DNA from: Candidatus Sabulitectum sp.
Lineage (GTDB): Bacteria > Fermentibacterota > Fermentibacteria > Fermentibacterales > JCC-6
Direction of reading: 5' to 3'
DNA: 15,342 nucleotides
NCBI GenBank assembly: GCA_023136985.1
Contig: JAGLQD010000148.1
Location: 1-15,342 of the forward strand
The position numbers and the translations under genes are program-made. Shown piece after piece: positions 6,603 through 14,862 of the stretch; the first letter of the stretch is position 1, and every line of letters starts with the position of its first letter. The notes under the pieces are model-generated. The model ran no database searches and was not told where the DNA came from. It worked only from the letters and a program-made list of their open reading frames with translations.

Positions 6603-7186
6603 TGCCTGTAATTCCATTTGTGGTGGAAAAGGAAGGTAATTCCGAGAGGTCATACGATATCTACTCCAGGCTTCTTAAGGATCGTATTATCTTCATCGCT
6701 GACGCTATCACTGCCCAGACCGCCAGTGTTGTTGTTGCTCAGCTTCTTTTTCTGGAGGGCCAGGATACGAAGCGCGATATCAACATGTACATTCACAGCC
6801 CCGGGGGCTCTGTATCTGCAGGGCTTGCTATTTATGATACAATGGAATTCATCAAACCGGATATTTCCACCTTCTGCATGGGAAGTGCTGCATCAATGGC
6901 CTCAATTCTTCTCGCAGCAGGAGCCAAGGGCAAAAGAAGTATTCTGCCCCATGCCCGAGTCATGATACACCAGCCAAGCGGTGGTGCCATGGGACAGTCT
7001 GCTGATATCCAGATCGAAGCAAGAGAGATACTGAAAATTCGAAACCAGATGGACAATATCCTTGCTTATCACACCGGACAGAAAATTGAGAAGATCAATG
7101 TCGATAGTGATCGCAATTTCTGGATGGATGCACAGGAAGCTCTGGATTACGGGATCATAGACAATATTTTGACGAATCGAGACTGA
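6602..7186 (+). CDS. clpP: ATP-dependent Clp protease proteolytic subunit ClpP
   Basis: ClpP forms the tetradecameric serine-protease barrel that degrades proteins fed by ClpX. The 194-residue length is typical. The catalytic triad is visible: Ser98 in MGSAAS, His123 in VMIHQP and Asp170 in DSDRNF. The substrate-binding strand has SPGGSVSAG (66-74), and the AKGKR segment (108-112) is conserved. No long propeptide is present. AAGGAG at 6589-6594 inside the 3' end of tig is its ribosome site, and its ATG overlaps the tig stop by 1 nt. The tig-clpP-clpX order is the classic bacterial arrangement. Confidence 0.97.
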   Translation: MPVIPFVVEKEGNSERSYDIYSRLLKDRIIFIADAITAQTASVVVAQLLFLEGQDTKRDINMYIHSPGGSVSAGLAIYDTMEFIKPDISTFCMGSAASMASILLAAGAKGKRSILPHARVMIHQPSGGAMGQSADIQIEAREILKIRNQMDNILAYHTGQKIEKINVDSDRNFWMDAQEALDYGIIDNILTNRD

Positions 7187-7188
7187 AA

Positions 7189-8439
7189 ATGCCCAAAGAG
7201 AACCGATGTTCATTTTGTAACAGACCTGCAGCAGAGGTGAAGCAACTTATTCAGGGACCCGGTGTGTTTATCTGTGACGATTGTGTACGCTACTGTCACG
7301 AGATCGTAGATGAGACCGGCGAAAATAAGAGTTCGGATAAACCTTCTTTCCTTGATAAAGATCTTCCTGCACCCATGGAGATAAAGGAAAAACTTGATCA
7401 GTATGTGGTGGGTCAGGAAGATGCAAAGAAAGTACTTTCTGTTGCTGTGTACAACCACTACAGAAGACTTCAGAGCAAGCATGACAGCACAGCATCTGTA
7501 GAGCTGGAGAAGAGCAATATCATTCTTCTTGGACCTACAGGAGTTGGTAAAACTCTGTTAGCCAGGACTCTTGCAAGAATCCTGGATGTGCCATTTGCCA
7601 TAGCCGATGCAACAACTCTTACCGAGGCAGGGTATGTAGGGGAAGATGTGGAAAATATTCTTCTTCGTTTGCTTCAGGTTACCGATATGGATGTTGAACT
7701 TGCCCAGCATGGTATCATCTACATAGATGAGATTGATAAGATAGCAAGAAAATCAGAGAATTCTTCAATTACGAGAGATGTCTCAGGTGAAGGTGTTCAG
7801 CAGGCACTGCTGAAGATGATCGAAGGTACCATCGCCGGAGTGCCGCCTGGAGGTGGTCGCAAGCACCCTTATCAGGATCACATCCAGATTGATACGACCA
7901 ACATTCTGTTTATCTGCGGCGGGGCATTTCACGGCATAGAGAAGATCGTTTCAAAGAGAGTCAGTCAGTCATCACTGGGGTTCAATGCTGACTTCAGCAA
8001 CAAGGAAGAGCTAAAAGGATCAAGTATTCTTAAGAAGATCGAATCTCACGATCTGGTGCACTACGGTCTGATTCCCGAACTGGTGGGGCGTCTTCCAATA
8101 CTGGTTACCCTTGATGATCTTTCCGAGAAGGATCTGATCCATGTTCTTACTCAGCCGAAGAATGCTCTTGTGAAGCAGTACAGATACATGTTCAACCTGG
8201 AGGGTGTTGATCTGCAGATCACAGATGATGCTCTTCTTGCAATCGCAAAAGAAGCAAAGAAAAGCCAGAGTGGTGCCAGGGGACTCAGGTCAATTGTGGA
8301 GCGCATTCTTCTTGATCCCATGTACAGAATACCATCCGAGAAGCAGCCTCCCGATAAACTGATCGTTGATGAGGAATGCATTTCAGACGGTAAGGCACCG
8401 GAAATGATCTTGCTGGATAACCAGAAGGAAGCTGTTTGA
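7189..8439 (+). CDS. clpX: ATP-dependent Clp protease ATP-binding subunit ClpX
   Basis: ClpX is the AAA+ unfoldase that recognises substrates and threads them into ClpP. The 416-residue length is typical. The N-terminal zinc-binding domain has Cys7, Cys10, Cys29 and Cys32. The Walker A motif GPTGVGKT is at 115-122 and Walker B IIYIDEID at 176-183. The pore loops GYVGED (148-153) and RKH (224-226) are present, as is sensor 2 GARGLR (362-367). The ClpP-docking loop reads LGF (263-265), a common variant of IGF. The start is 2 nt after the clpP stop with no strong ribosome site, implying translational coupling. Confidence 0.97.
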   Translation: MPKENRCSFCNRPAAEVKQLIQGPGVFICDDCVRYCHEIVDETGENKSSDKPSFLDKDLPAPMEIKEKLDQYVVGQEDAKKVLSVAVYNHYRRLQSKHDSTASVELEKSNIILLGPTGVGKTLLARTLARILDVPFAIADATTLTEAGYVGEDVENILLRLLQVTDMDVELAQHGIIYIDEIDKIARKSENSSITRDVSGEGVQQALLKMIEGTIAGVPPGGGRKHPYQDHIQIDTTNILFICGGAFHGIEKIVSKRVSQSSLGFNADFSNKEELKGSSILKKIESHDLVHYGLIPELVGRLPILVTLDDLSEKDLIHVLTQPKNALVKQYRYMFNLEGVDLQITDDALLAIAKEAKKSQSGARGLRSIVERILLDPMYRIPSEKQPPDKLIVDEECISDGKAPEMILLDNQKEAV

Positions 8440-8440
8440 T

Positions 8441-9025
8441 TTGGCAAAGCTGCAGATCCAGTTTCTGAAAAGTTGTCCCGGAAAAACAGGTCTGCCTGAT
8501 GACGGCCTGCCGGAGATAGCATTCATTGGGCGGTCAAATGTTGGTAAATCCTCTCTTATCAACAAACTGAACAACGGAAGAAAAGTAGCCAGAACCAGTT
8601 CAAGACCAGGTTGTACCCAGTACATAAACATCTATACTACCAGCAGAAATTTCTATATAGCAGATCTTCCGGGGTACGGTTATGCCAAGGCTCCGGAAAG
8701 GCTGCGCAAACAATGGATCGGCTGGATAGGCGGGTATCTTCGGGAAAGACAACCTCTCCGAGGATCAATTCTTCTTGTTGACTGCCGGCATCCTAACCTT
8801 GAAAAAGATCTTTCAATGGCCAGATTTCTAATGGAGGGTGGTAAACCCTACATTATTGCTCTTACGAAAAGTGACAAACTGAAGAGAGGCAAACTTGCTC
8901 AGTCTGTACGGATCGCTGGAGAAATGGGACCGGTTATTCCCGTTTCATCAGTTGACGGAAGTGGTATCAATGAACTTTACAAGTGGCTGGCAACAGCCAC
9001 AGCCATTCAATCGGCGGGGAGCTGA
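8441..9025 (+). CDS. engB: Ribosome biogenesis GTP-binding protein EngB (YsxC/YihA)
   Basis: EngB is a small essential-type GTPase needed for assembly of the large ribosomal subunit. The product has 194 residues. G motifs are G1 GRSNVGKS (30-37), G2 region SSRPGCTQ with Thr59, G3 DLPGYGYA (75-82), G4 TKSD (142-145) and G5 SS (169-170). The start is TTG at 8441, chosen because no ATG or GTG lies between the clpX stop and the GTPase core and AAGGAA at 8425-8430 is at a workable distance. The start is one base after the clpX stop. The next gene, purA, begins 2 nt after its stop. Confidence 0.95.
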   Translation: MAKLQIQFLKSCPGKTGLPDDGLPEIAFIGRSNVGKSSLINKLNNGRKVARTSSRPGCTQYINIYTTSRNFYIADLPGYGYAKAPERLRKQWIGWIGGYLRERQPLRGSILLVDCRHPNLEKDLSMARFLMEGGKPYIIALTKSDKLKRGKLAQSVRIAGEMGPVIPVSSVDGSGINELYKWLATATAIQSAGS

Positions 9026-9027
9026 TA

Positions 9028-10281
9028 ATGCCAGTAAGTATTGTTGTTGGTCTTCAATGGGGAGACGAGGCTAAGGGTAAGATGGTGGATCACCTGGCAG
9101 AGAAGGCTGTTGCTGTGGCCAGGTTCAGCGGTGGTGCTAATGCCGGGCACACTGTGGAAGCCGAGGGTAAGAGATTTGCCCTTCATCTTCTTCCTTGCGG
9201 TCTTATTCGCAGGGATGTTATCGGAATGATAGGTTCTGCCTGCGTTATGGATCCTGTCGCCATTCTGGAAGAAATCAGATCTCTTGAAGGGAATGGCATT
9301 TCAATCAAGGGCAGATTAAAAATATCGGGAAAGATCAATCTGACCCATCCCGGGTACAGATGGCTTGAGAAGCAGAATGAAACAGATCTTGCTAAGGAAA
9401 GAATCGGAACCACCGGGCGGGGTATCGGACCAACCTACGAGCGGAAATACAGGCGCAATGCAATTCGTCTCGAAGATGTTTTCAACATGGGAACTTTCAA
9501 AACCCTCGTTGATCATCATACAGAAGAGACTATCAGTTCATTGAATCTTGGATCTGCTGATGTGGAAAAACTACATTCCGATGTGGAAAAATTCATTGAA
9601 GCTACTGAAAAAGTTTCCGGTTTTGCTGATGATGTTTCTCTTTTCATCAACAAGGTTCTCAAAGAGGGCGGACTGGTGATAGCGGAAGGTGCTCAGGGTT
9701 CTCTTCTGGACCCGGATCACGGCTCTTACCCCTTTGTAACCTGTGGACAGTGTGTGTCAGGGGCAGCCTGCACCAGCCTCGGCTTCGGACCCACTCAGGT
9801 CAATGATGTTGTTGGAATTCTAAAGGCATACACAACCAGAGTTGGTTCCGGTCCTTTTCCAACTGAGCTTGATAATGACACCGGCGAAAGGATAAGGCAG
9901 GCGGGGCACGAGTTTGGAACAACAACTGGAAGGCCGCGCAGATGCGGATGGCTGGATGGAGTGCTGGCAAACTATACCGCCAGAATAAATGGATGCACTT
10001 CTGTGACTCTTACACTTCTCGATGTTCTCAGCGGGTTCAGTGAGCTTAAGATATGCACCGGATACAAGGACGATAAATTTACCACTGGACGATCCATGGA
10101 TGAATTAATTCCTCTCTATGAGACTTTCTCCGGATGGACCGAGGATATTCGCGGAGAAACGGAATGGGAAAACCTTCCAGAGGCAGCCAAGCAGTATGTA
10201 CTTGCTGTTGAAAGAATAGTTGGAGTTCCTGTAACATCTGTATCAACCGGCCCGGGCCGCGACGATGTTATCTGGCGCTGA
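9028..10281 (+). CDS. purA: Adenylosuccinate synthetase
   Basis: PurA joins IMP and aspartate using GTP to give adenylosuccinate, the committed step to AMP. The product has 417 residues. Catalytic Asp13 (in QWGDE) and His41 (in NAGHT) sit at the same positions as in E. coli. GTTGRGIGPTYERKYRR, QGSLLDPDHGSYPFVT and TTTGRPRRCGWLD are the standard substrate-binding segments. The P-loop reads GDEAKGK rather than the common GDEGKGK (Ala15). The start ATG 9028 has GGGGAG at 9016-9021; an upstream in-frame start at 8983 would overlap engB and add residues absent from the family. Its end overlaps the next gene by 17 nt. Confidence 0.96.
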   Translation: MPVSIVVGLQWGDEAKGKMVDHLAEKAVAVARFSGGANAGHTVEAEGKRFALHLLPCGLIRRDVIGMIGSACVMDPVAILEEIRSLEGNGISIKGRLKISGKINLTHPGYRWLEKQNETDLAKERIGTTGRGIGPTYERKYRRNAIRLEDVFNMGTFKTLVDHHTEETISSLNLGSADVEKLHSDVEKFIEATEKVSGFADDVSLFINKVLKEGGLVIAEGAQGSLLDPDHGSYPFVTCGQCVSGAACTSLGFGPTQVNDVVGILKAYTTRVGSGPFPTELDNDTGERIRQAGHEFGTTTGRPRRCGWLDGVLANYTARINGCTSVTLTLLDVLSGFSELKICTGYKDDKFTTGRSMDELIPLYETFSGWTEDIRGETEWENLPEAAKQYVLAVERIVGVPVTSVSTGPGRDDVIWR

Positions 10282-11650
10282 TTCCGTGTCTCTTGGTTTT
10301 GACAGCCACTGTCACCTGCACTTTCATCATTTTGATGAAGATCTTGCCAAAGTGGTTAATGATTCAAAAAAAGCCGGGATCAGTCACATTCTGATACCTT
10401 CAATTGATAGAGCTACAGCTGCGAAAGCAGCAGATATTGCTGAGGAATATGATCTTTATTCCGCTGCTGCATTCCATCCTGAACATCTGCCTGAAGAGAG
10501 CACAGAGGAACGGGACTGGGCTGCGCTTAAGGAAGTACTGCTTCGTTCCTGTACTGTTGCCGTAGGTGAGACAGGTCTGGATTTTCATCACAAGACCTTT
10601 GCCCCAAAGAAGCAGATGCACTGGTTTCGCAAACATATTAAGCTTGCAGAGGCTCTGGGTTATTCTCTTATAGTTCATTCCAGAGGAGCAGAGGCAGAGG
10701 TTCTTGAAGAGTTGTCTGAACCACTTTCGGTTCCCGTAATTCTTCACTGCTGGGGTGGTGACGAGCAGCTTACAGATACAGCAGTATCCAGGGGGTTCTA
10801 CATAGGCACGGACGGCCCTTTGACATACAAGAAAAATAGCAAATACCGCAGATTGATCTCTCGTATTCCAAGAGACAAACTTCTTGTTGAAACGGACTCG
10901 CCTTTTTTGCCTCCTGAACCTTTCAGGGGCAAGAGGAATGAACCGGCTTACACAAGACGCATAAACATGGAGATCCGGGAACTATGGGGCGGCAGGATGT
11001 CTATAGAGGAGACATCATACATTCTATGGGAGAATGCTATGCGGGCTTACCGACTGCATCCGGAAAACCGGAGAGCGGACATCCTGTACAAATATGGAGA
11101 CACTCTTTATGTCAATATTACTTCGAGCTGCCAGAACAACTGCAGTTTCTGTATCAGAAGAACAGAAGATGGTCTTAACGGCTATTTTCTTAAGCACTCA
11201 GAAGATCCTTCAGATTCTCTTGTTCTTTCCACTATTGGAGCATTTCCCATTGAGAACTATAAAGAGCTTGTATTTTGCGGTTTCGGTGAACCAACTCTCA
11301 GAAGCGATCTTCTTATGAAAAGCGCAAGGGCTGCATCGGCCAGGGGGGTTAAGACCCGTCTGAATACAAACGGGCTCTGTACTTCCTTTCTGCGTGATGA
11401 ACAGGTGGCTCGGCTTCTAGGCTGTTTTGATTCTGTCAGTATCAGCCTGAATGCTTCAGGAGCCAGAGAGTACAACAGGATATGTCCTTCAAGTGTAGAG
11501 GATTCCTGGGAACAGCTGATGAAGTTTATAAAACTGGTAAAGAGGGCAGGGATAGATTCACAGGTTTCTGCGGTGAGCAGCTCCGGGGCTGACCTCCAGA
11601 GAGTAAAAGCCTTTGCAGAAAGACTTCAGATGTCATTAAGGATTCGTTAA
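10265..11650 (+). CDS. TatD-family metal hydrolase fused to a radical SAM domain
   Basis: The protein has 461 residues and two domains. Residues ~12-268 are a TatD-type amidohydrolase with the metal-ligand set His15 and His17 (DSHCHL), Glu102 (GETGLDF), His138 (VHSRG), His161 (LHCWGG) and Asp211 (ETDSPFL), so it looks active as a nuclease or hydrolase. Residues ~278-461 are a radical SAM domain with the iron-sulfur motif CX3CX2C (Cys289, Cys293, Cys296) and GFGEP at 339-343. A TatD-associated radical SAM family is known; its substrate, to my knowledge, is not. The radical SAM part is short and appears to lack an auxiliary cluster domain. ATG 10265 overlaps purA by 17 nt; GTG 10286 is an alternative start. 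No ribosome site is clear, suggesting coupling to purA. rsmA starts 4 nt after its stop. Confidence 0.9.
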   Translation: MLSGADSVSLGFDSHCHLHFHHFDEDLAKVVNDSKKAGISHILIPSIDRATAAKAADIAEEYDLYSAAAFHPEHLPEESTEERDWAALKEVLLRSCTVAVGETGLDFHHKTFAPKKQMHWFRKHIKLAEALGYSLIVHSRGAEAEVLEELSEPLSVPVILHCWGGDEQLTDTAVSRGFYIGTDGPLTYKKNSKYRRLISRIPRDKLLVETDSPFLPPEPFRGKRNEPAYTRRINMEIRELWGGRMSIEETSYILWENAMRAYRLHPENRRADILYKYGDTLYVNITSSCQNNCSFCIRRTEDGLNGYFLKHSEDPSDSLVLSTIGAFPIENYKELVFCGFGEPTLRSDLLMKSARAASARGVKTRLNTNGLCTSFLRDEQVARLLGCFDSVSISLNASGAREYNRICPSSVEDSWEQLMKFIKLVKRAGIDSQVSAVSSSGADLQRVKAFAERLQMSLRIR

Positions 11651-11654
11651 GACC

Positions 11655-12470
11655 ATGAATATCAGTCAGACAAGACAGGCTTTGAACGAGCTGGGAATGC
11701 GACCGGATAAGTCTTTGGGACAGAACTTTCTTGTTAATCCCATGGCAATCCGGAGAATAGTCAACGCTCTTGGGGAAGTATCCGGAACGGTTCTTGAGAT
11801 AGGGCCGGGTCTGGGGGCGCTTACCAGCGGTCTGATCCGTGCAGGGCATGACTTGTCCGCAATTGAATTGAGTGAGACCATGGCGGAATGGCTTGTAAAA
11901 GAATATCCGGAAGTCAGAATGGTTACCGGTGATTTTCTCTCTTTTGATCCTTCTGATATCCCCGGTTACCCTTTTACTGCGGTTGCCTCAAACCTGCCAT
12001 ACAACATATCTTCTCAAACAGTGTTTAATCTTTGCGAACCAAAGTTTGACGGGGTTGAAAAAGCAGTACTGATGTTCCAGAAAGAAATGGCCACAAGGCT
12101 TGCTTGTATTGATGGCGGCAGGAATTATGGCAGGCTCTCTTTACTGGTCTGGCCATGGTTCTCTGTTGAGAAACTGTTTGATCTTGATCCCGGGGATTTT
12201 CTGCCAAGACCCAATGTGGATTCAAGTGTGGTGATCCTGAGAAGGAAAAAAGATAAGGTAATGAGCCGTGACGAGTATGCCGTTTTTGCAAAGGTTGTTC
12301 GTGCAGCTTTTTCAGGAAGACGAAAGAAAGTGCTTAACTGTCTTACCAGGGTATTCGGGAAGACAGATTCATTGGTTATGTTAGAAGCTGCCAACATCGA
12401 TCCCAACCTGAGGGCTGAGAGAATCGAGCCGGAGAAGTTTGCTGAGCTGGCTGGAAAGGCGCAAGTTTGA
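11655..12470 (+). CDS. rsmA: 16S rRNA dimethyladenosine transferase RsmA (KsgA)
   Basis: RsmA dimethylates two adjacent adenines near the 3' end of 16S rRNA (A1518 and A1519 in E. coli) late in small-subunit assembly. The product has 271 residues, the usual length. Motifs are KSLGQNFLVN (19-28), the SAM-binding LEIGPGLG (47-54), Glu71 in AIELS, and the target-adenine motif NLPYNISS (113-120). VLMFQKEMATRL and PRPNVDSSV follow, as in the family. AAGGA at 11638-11642 is the likely ribosome site. The stop TGA overlaps the TTG start of the next gene (TTGA). Confidence 0.96.
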   Translation: MNISQTRQALNELGMRPDKSLGQNFLVNPMAIRRIVNALGEVSGTVLEIGPGLGALTSGLIRAGHDLSAIELSETMAEWLVKEYPEVRMVTGDFLSFDPSDIPGYPFTAVASNLPYNISSQTVFNLCEPKFDGVEKAVLMFQKEMATRLACIDGGRNYGRLSLLVWPWFSVEKLFDLDPGDFLPRPNVDSSVVILRRKKDKVMSRDEYAVFAKVVRAAFSGRRKKVLNCLTRVFGKTDSLVMLEAANIDPNLRAERIEPEKFAELAGKAQV

Positions 12471-14257
12471 AATATATTTATTGTGTTCTGATCATTGCTC
12501 TGTCTGTATCCGCCTGGGATTTTTCTTACAGCTTGAATATGGAGCAATTCAAGGAAACTACCCAATTGACAAACAGCTTTTCTGTCTCTGAAGCTATTTC
12601 ACCCACTGTGAGCTTGAATGGCAGCGGCTCTTTCTCTGCGAAGAGAACAGACGGCTTTGAGCAGTTCACCGATTTCAGAACAGGAAGAGGATGGATCAGC
12701 TGGAGACCTGTTACCGGTGTAGAGATGTCAACTTCGTTTGATAAGAGCATCTCTATGGAGGATCGATACGGTTCCAGAGTCAGGGATGACAGAACAGAAT
12801 CCGCAACAGGTTCCATCCGCTACTCCAGAGGTAACTGGCTCACCACCAACACTGCTGTTGGTATCCAGCACCGCGACTACATTACAACAACCGGCGTGGG
12901 GAACAATGATGGTACTTTTTACCGGGTCAGCGCATCGGTTAACAAAACGGTTTTCAGCGAGATAAATACATCGATCAATTTCAAGGAGAATCGTTCTTAT
13001 GGAAGTGAGAGGAATAACTTTTCTGACGGTCTTTCTGCCAGAATGAGTTACTACTTCCCCGGCGACTACAGAGGGGGAAGCATCAGTGCAGAAATATCCG
13101 GAGACAGAAACTCAATCATTGAAACCGATTCTCTTGAGAATCGCTTCGGAGACTCATGGTCACATTCCGAGAGTCTTGAGCTTCCTGTGATCATACCTGG
13201 AGTGTTTATTGATTTCAGCACAAGCTGGTCCGGAGACAGAGACTACTTCAAAAGTGTATTCCCTGACTCGTTGCCTGTTGACCCCAGAACCAACGATCAG
13301 ACATCCAGAGCTCTCAGATCAAATCTTATGTGGGATATGGCAGAGAACATTGAGCTGGGTTTTTCCTTCTCCAGATCCATAACCGAGCGAGAGGATATTA
13401 TTGAGATATCCGGGCTGGAGGATTCCTACCAGTTGAATGAATCCACAGATGACAAGCTTCTGAACATAACACTCTCATATACTCCAGGCAGAGCCAGGGT
13501 TGTGTTTCAGAGACTTGTAGAGCTTTACTCTTACGATACAATGATCGATGGCGGAGATACATCCAGTGTCTACACCCACGACTATGACAGAGATGAGTAC
13601 AGAGATCTTCTGGGGATATCTTCCAGTATACCTCTTTCCTCCAGGCTTACTATTACCTGCGCCATGACCGGTCAGCAGAGAAGCAGCTATTATCTTATGG
13701 CTTCCCAGAGCGCAAACTCAAAAACTGAATCCACCTACTCATTTCACCCCGGTTACAGATATGACCTGGGGAACAGCTGGAAGATCAATCAGTACATGAA
13801 GATCACAGCCAACTACACCAAGTATATGTTCTCCGAAGCCAGATCAGATGATCGTCTTTTCCGCAGGATAGAGGAATCATTTTCTCTCAGCAGGGTTTCT
13901 ACAGACAGTACAACGCTGGGTATTTCCCACCGATTCTCCTTTAATGATCAGGGAACTTTCGAGGACAACCTCTTTCTGCGCACAGAGGAATCCCTGAACA
14001 ATAGAATTACAATCGATGCAGGTTTTCATATTTCTTCCAGTGTGGGATTAACGCCGAGCTATGCATATGAGTACGCAGTAAGAGACAGGATGGCTTTGAA
14101 CCTGAAAACCATAGACCACATCCATCATGTGAGCATACGAAGTGCTATCGCCGCCATGGGAGGAACATTCAACACGAATATTACCAGAACATTCTACAGC
14201 AATGACAGCCGGGACAGCTACTGGAAAGCTTCAGTAGGATTTAATGTGAGGATGTGA
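12467..14257 (+). CDS. Predicted outer-membrane beta-barrel protein, function unknown
   Basis: I do not recognise a named family. The 596-residue product starts with a signal peptide (MKYIYCVLIIALSVSA, cleavage before WDFSY). The rest is rich in alternating polar/hydrophobic beta strands, Ser, Thr, Asn and aromatic residues, typical of a large outer-membrane barrel (for example FYRVSASVNKTVFSEINTSI and NRITIDAGFHISSSVGLTP). The last strand reads YWKASVGFNVRM, an aromatic-rich barrel ending although the final residue is Met. The TTG start at 12467 overlaps the rsmA stop, with AAGG at 12456-12459 as ribosome site; the next in-frame ATG would remove the signal peptide. It sits between rsmA and a small lipoprotein, which may be its partner. 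Confidence 0.8.
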   Translation: MKYIYCVLIIALSVSAWDFSYSLNMEQFKETTQLTNSFSVSEAISPTVSLNGSGSFSAKRTDGFEQFTDFRTGRGWISWRPVTGVEMSTSFDKSISMEDRYGSRVRDDRTESATGSIRYSRGNWLTTNTAVGIQHRDYITTTGVGNNDGTFYRVSASVNKTVFSEINTSINFKENRSYGSERNNFSDGLSARMSYYFPGDYRGGSISAEISGDRNSIIETDSLENRFGDSWSHSESLELPVIIPGVFIDFSTSWSGDRDYFKSVFPDSLPVDPRTNDQTSRALRSNLMWDMAENIELGFSFSRSITEREDIIEISGLEDSYQLNESTDDKLLNITLSYTPGRARVVFQRLVELYSYDTMIDGGDTSSVYTHDYDRDEYRDLLGISSSIPLSSRLTITCAMTGQQRSSYYLMASQSANSKTESTYSFHPGYRYDLGNSWKINQYMKITANYTKYMFSEARSDDRLFRRIEESFSLSRVSTDSTTLGISHRFSFNDQGTFEDNLFLRTEESLNNRITIDAGFHISSSVGLTPSYAYEYAVRDRMALNLKTIDHIHHVSIRSAIAAMGGTFNTNITRTFYSNDSRDSYWKASVGFNVRM

Positions 14258-14265
14258 CAGGAACA

Positions 14266-14862
14266 ATGTACAGACTAAGACTAAGACTAATTTTCGCAAC
14301 AGCTTTAACTGCTCTTGTTTTTTTTTCCTGCAGTTTTTTCGAGCCCCGTTTTCCTGAAGATCCCTCCAACGCCGGAGTAGTATGGCTGTCACCTACAAGC
14401 CCTGACATTGTTGTTGAGAATATGCAGTCAGCGCTGAATGGAAGATCTGCTCTTTACCTTGATTGTCTTACAGAATCTTTTGTTTTCTATGCAGATACAA
14501 GTGATATAAATAATTATCCTTCGTACAATTTCAGCGACTGGACCAAAACGGTTGAGAACAGCACTGTAACTGCCTTGTATAGCCAAGTTCCGGTAGACAG
14601 CACAGTTGCCTCGGAATTTACCATGGACATCAGCCATCCGGATCCTGCTGCGCCAACAGACAGTGCCACGATTTATCGACTGTACAACATTACCATTCCG
14701 CAGACTTATCATTCGGGAACAGGCTCTCCGGCAGTTGGGATCGCAGAGTTTTACATGGTGGAGGACAGCGTCGGTTTATGGGCTGTTCAGGAATGGCGCG
14801 ATGTTCGACATGAGGAAACCAGCTGGGCCACATGGGCAGTGGCAAAAGCATATTACCGCTGA
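14266..14862 (+). CDS. Small lipoprotein, possibly NTF2-like, function unknown
   Basis: The product has 198 residues from ATG 14266 (AGGA at 14259-14262); GTG 14254, overlapping the upstream stop as GTGA, is an alternative start. A basic RLRLRL stretch precedes a hydrophobic core ending FFSC, so Cys22 is a likely lipid anchor, although the lipobox (VFFSC) is atypical. The mature part has an N-terminal helix (VVENMQSALNGRSALYLDCL) and then strands. It ends EFYMVEDSVGLWAVQEWRDVR...SWATWAVAKAYYR, a layout like small NTF2-like lipoproteins; this is an inference from pattern only. The signal-peptide region carries a 6-bp triple repeat and a run of nine T. The 3' end overlaps the next gene by 31 nt. 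Confidence 0.75.
   Translation: MYRLRLRLIFATALTALVFFSCSFFEPRFPEDPSNAGVVWLSPTSPDIVVENMQSALNGRSALYLDCLTESFVFYADTSDINNYPSYNFSDWTKTVENSTVTALYSQVPVDSTVASEFTMDISHPDPAAPTDSATIYRLYNITIPQTYHSGTGSPAVGIAEFYMVEDSVGLWAVQEWRDVRHEETSWATWAVAKAYYR
14272..14289 (+). repeat. Hexanucleotide repeat (AGACTA)x3
   Basis: Three perfect tandem copies encode RLRLRL in the basic n-region of the lipoprotein signal peptide. Gain or loss of a copy would keep the frame and change only the length of the basic region. Confidence 0.9.
14318..14326 (+). repeat. Run of nine T in a signal-peptide coding region
   Basis: Nine consecutive T occur just before the lipobox Cys codon of the small lipoprotein. Slippage of one base would shift the frame close to the start of the gene, so the tract could switch the product on and off or simply cause sequencing error. 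Confidence 0.9.

Noticed and set aside
8983..9027. Upstream start for PurA
   Set aside because: It lies inside engB and adds 15 residues before the conserved N-terminus; GGGGAG precedes ATG 9028.
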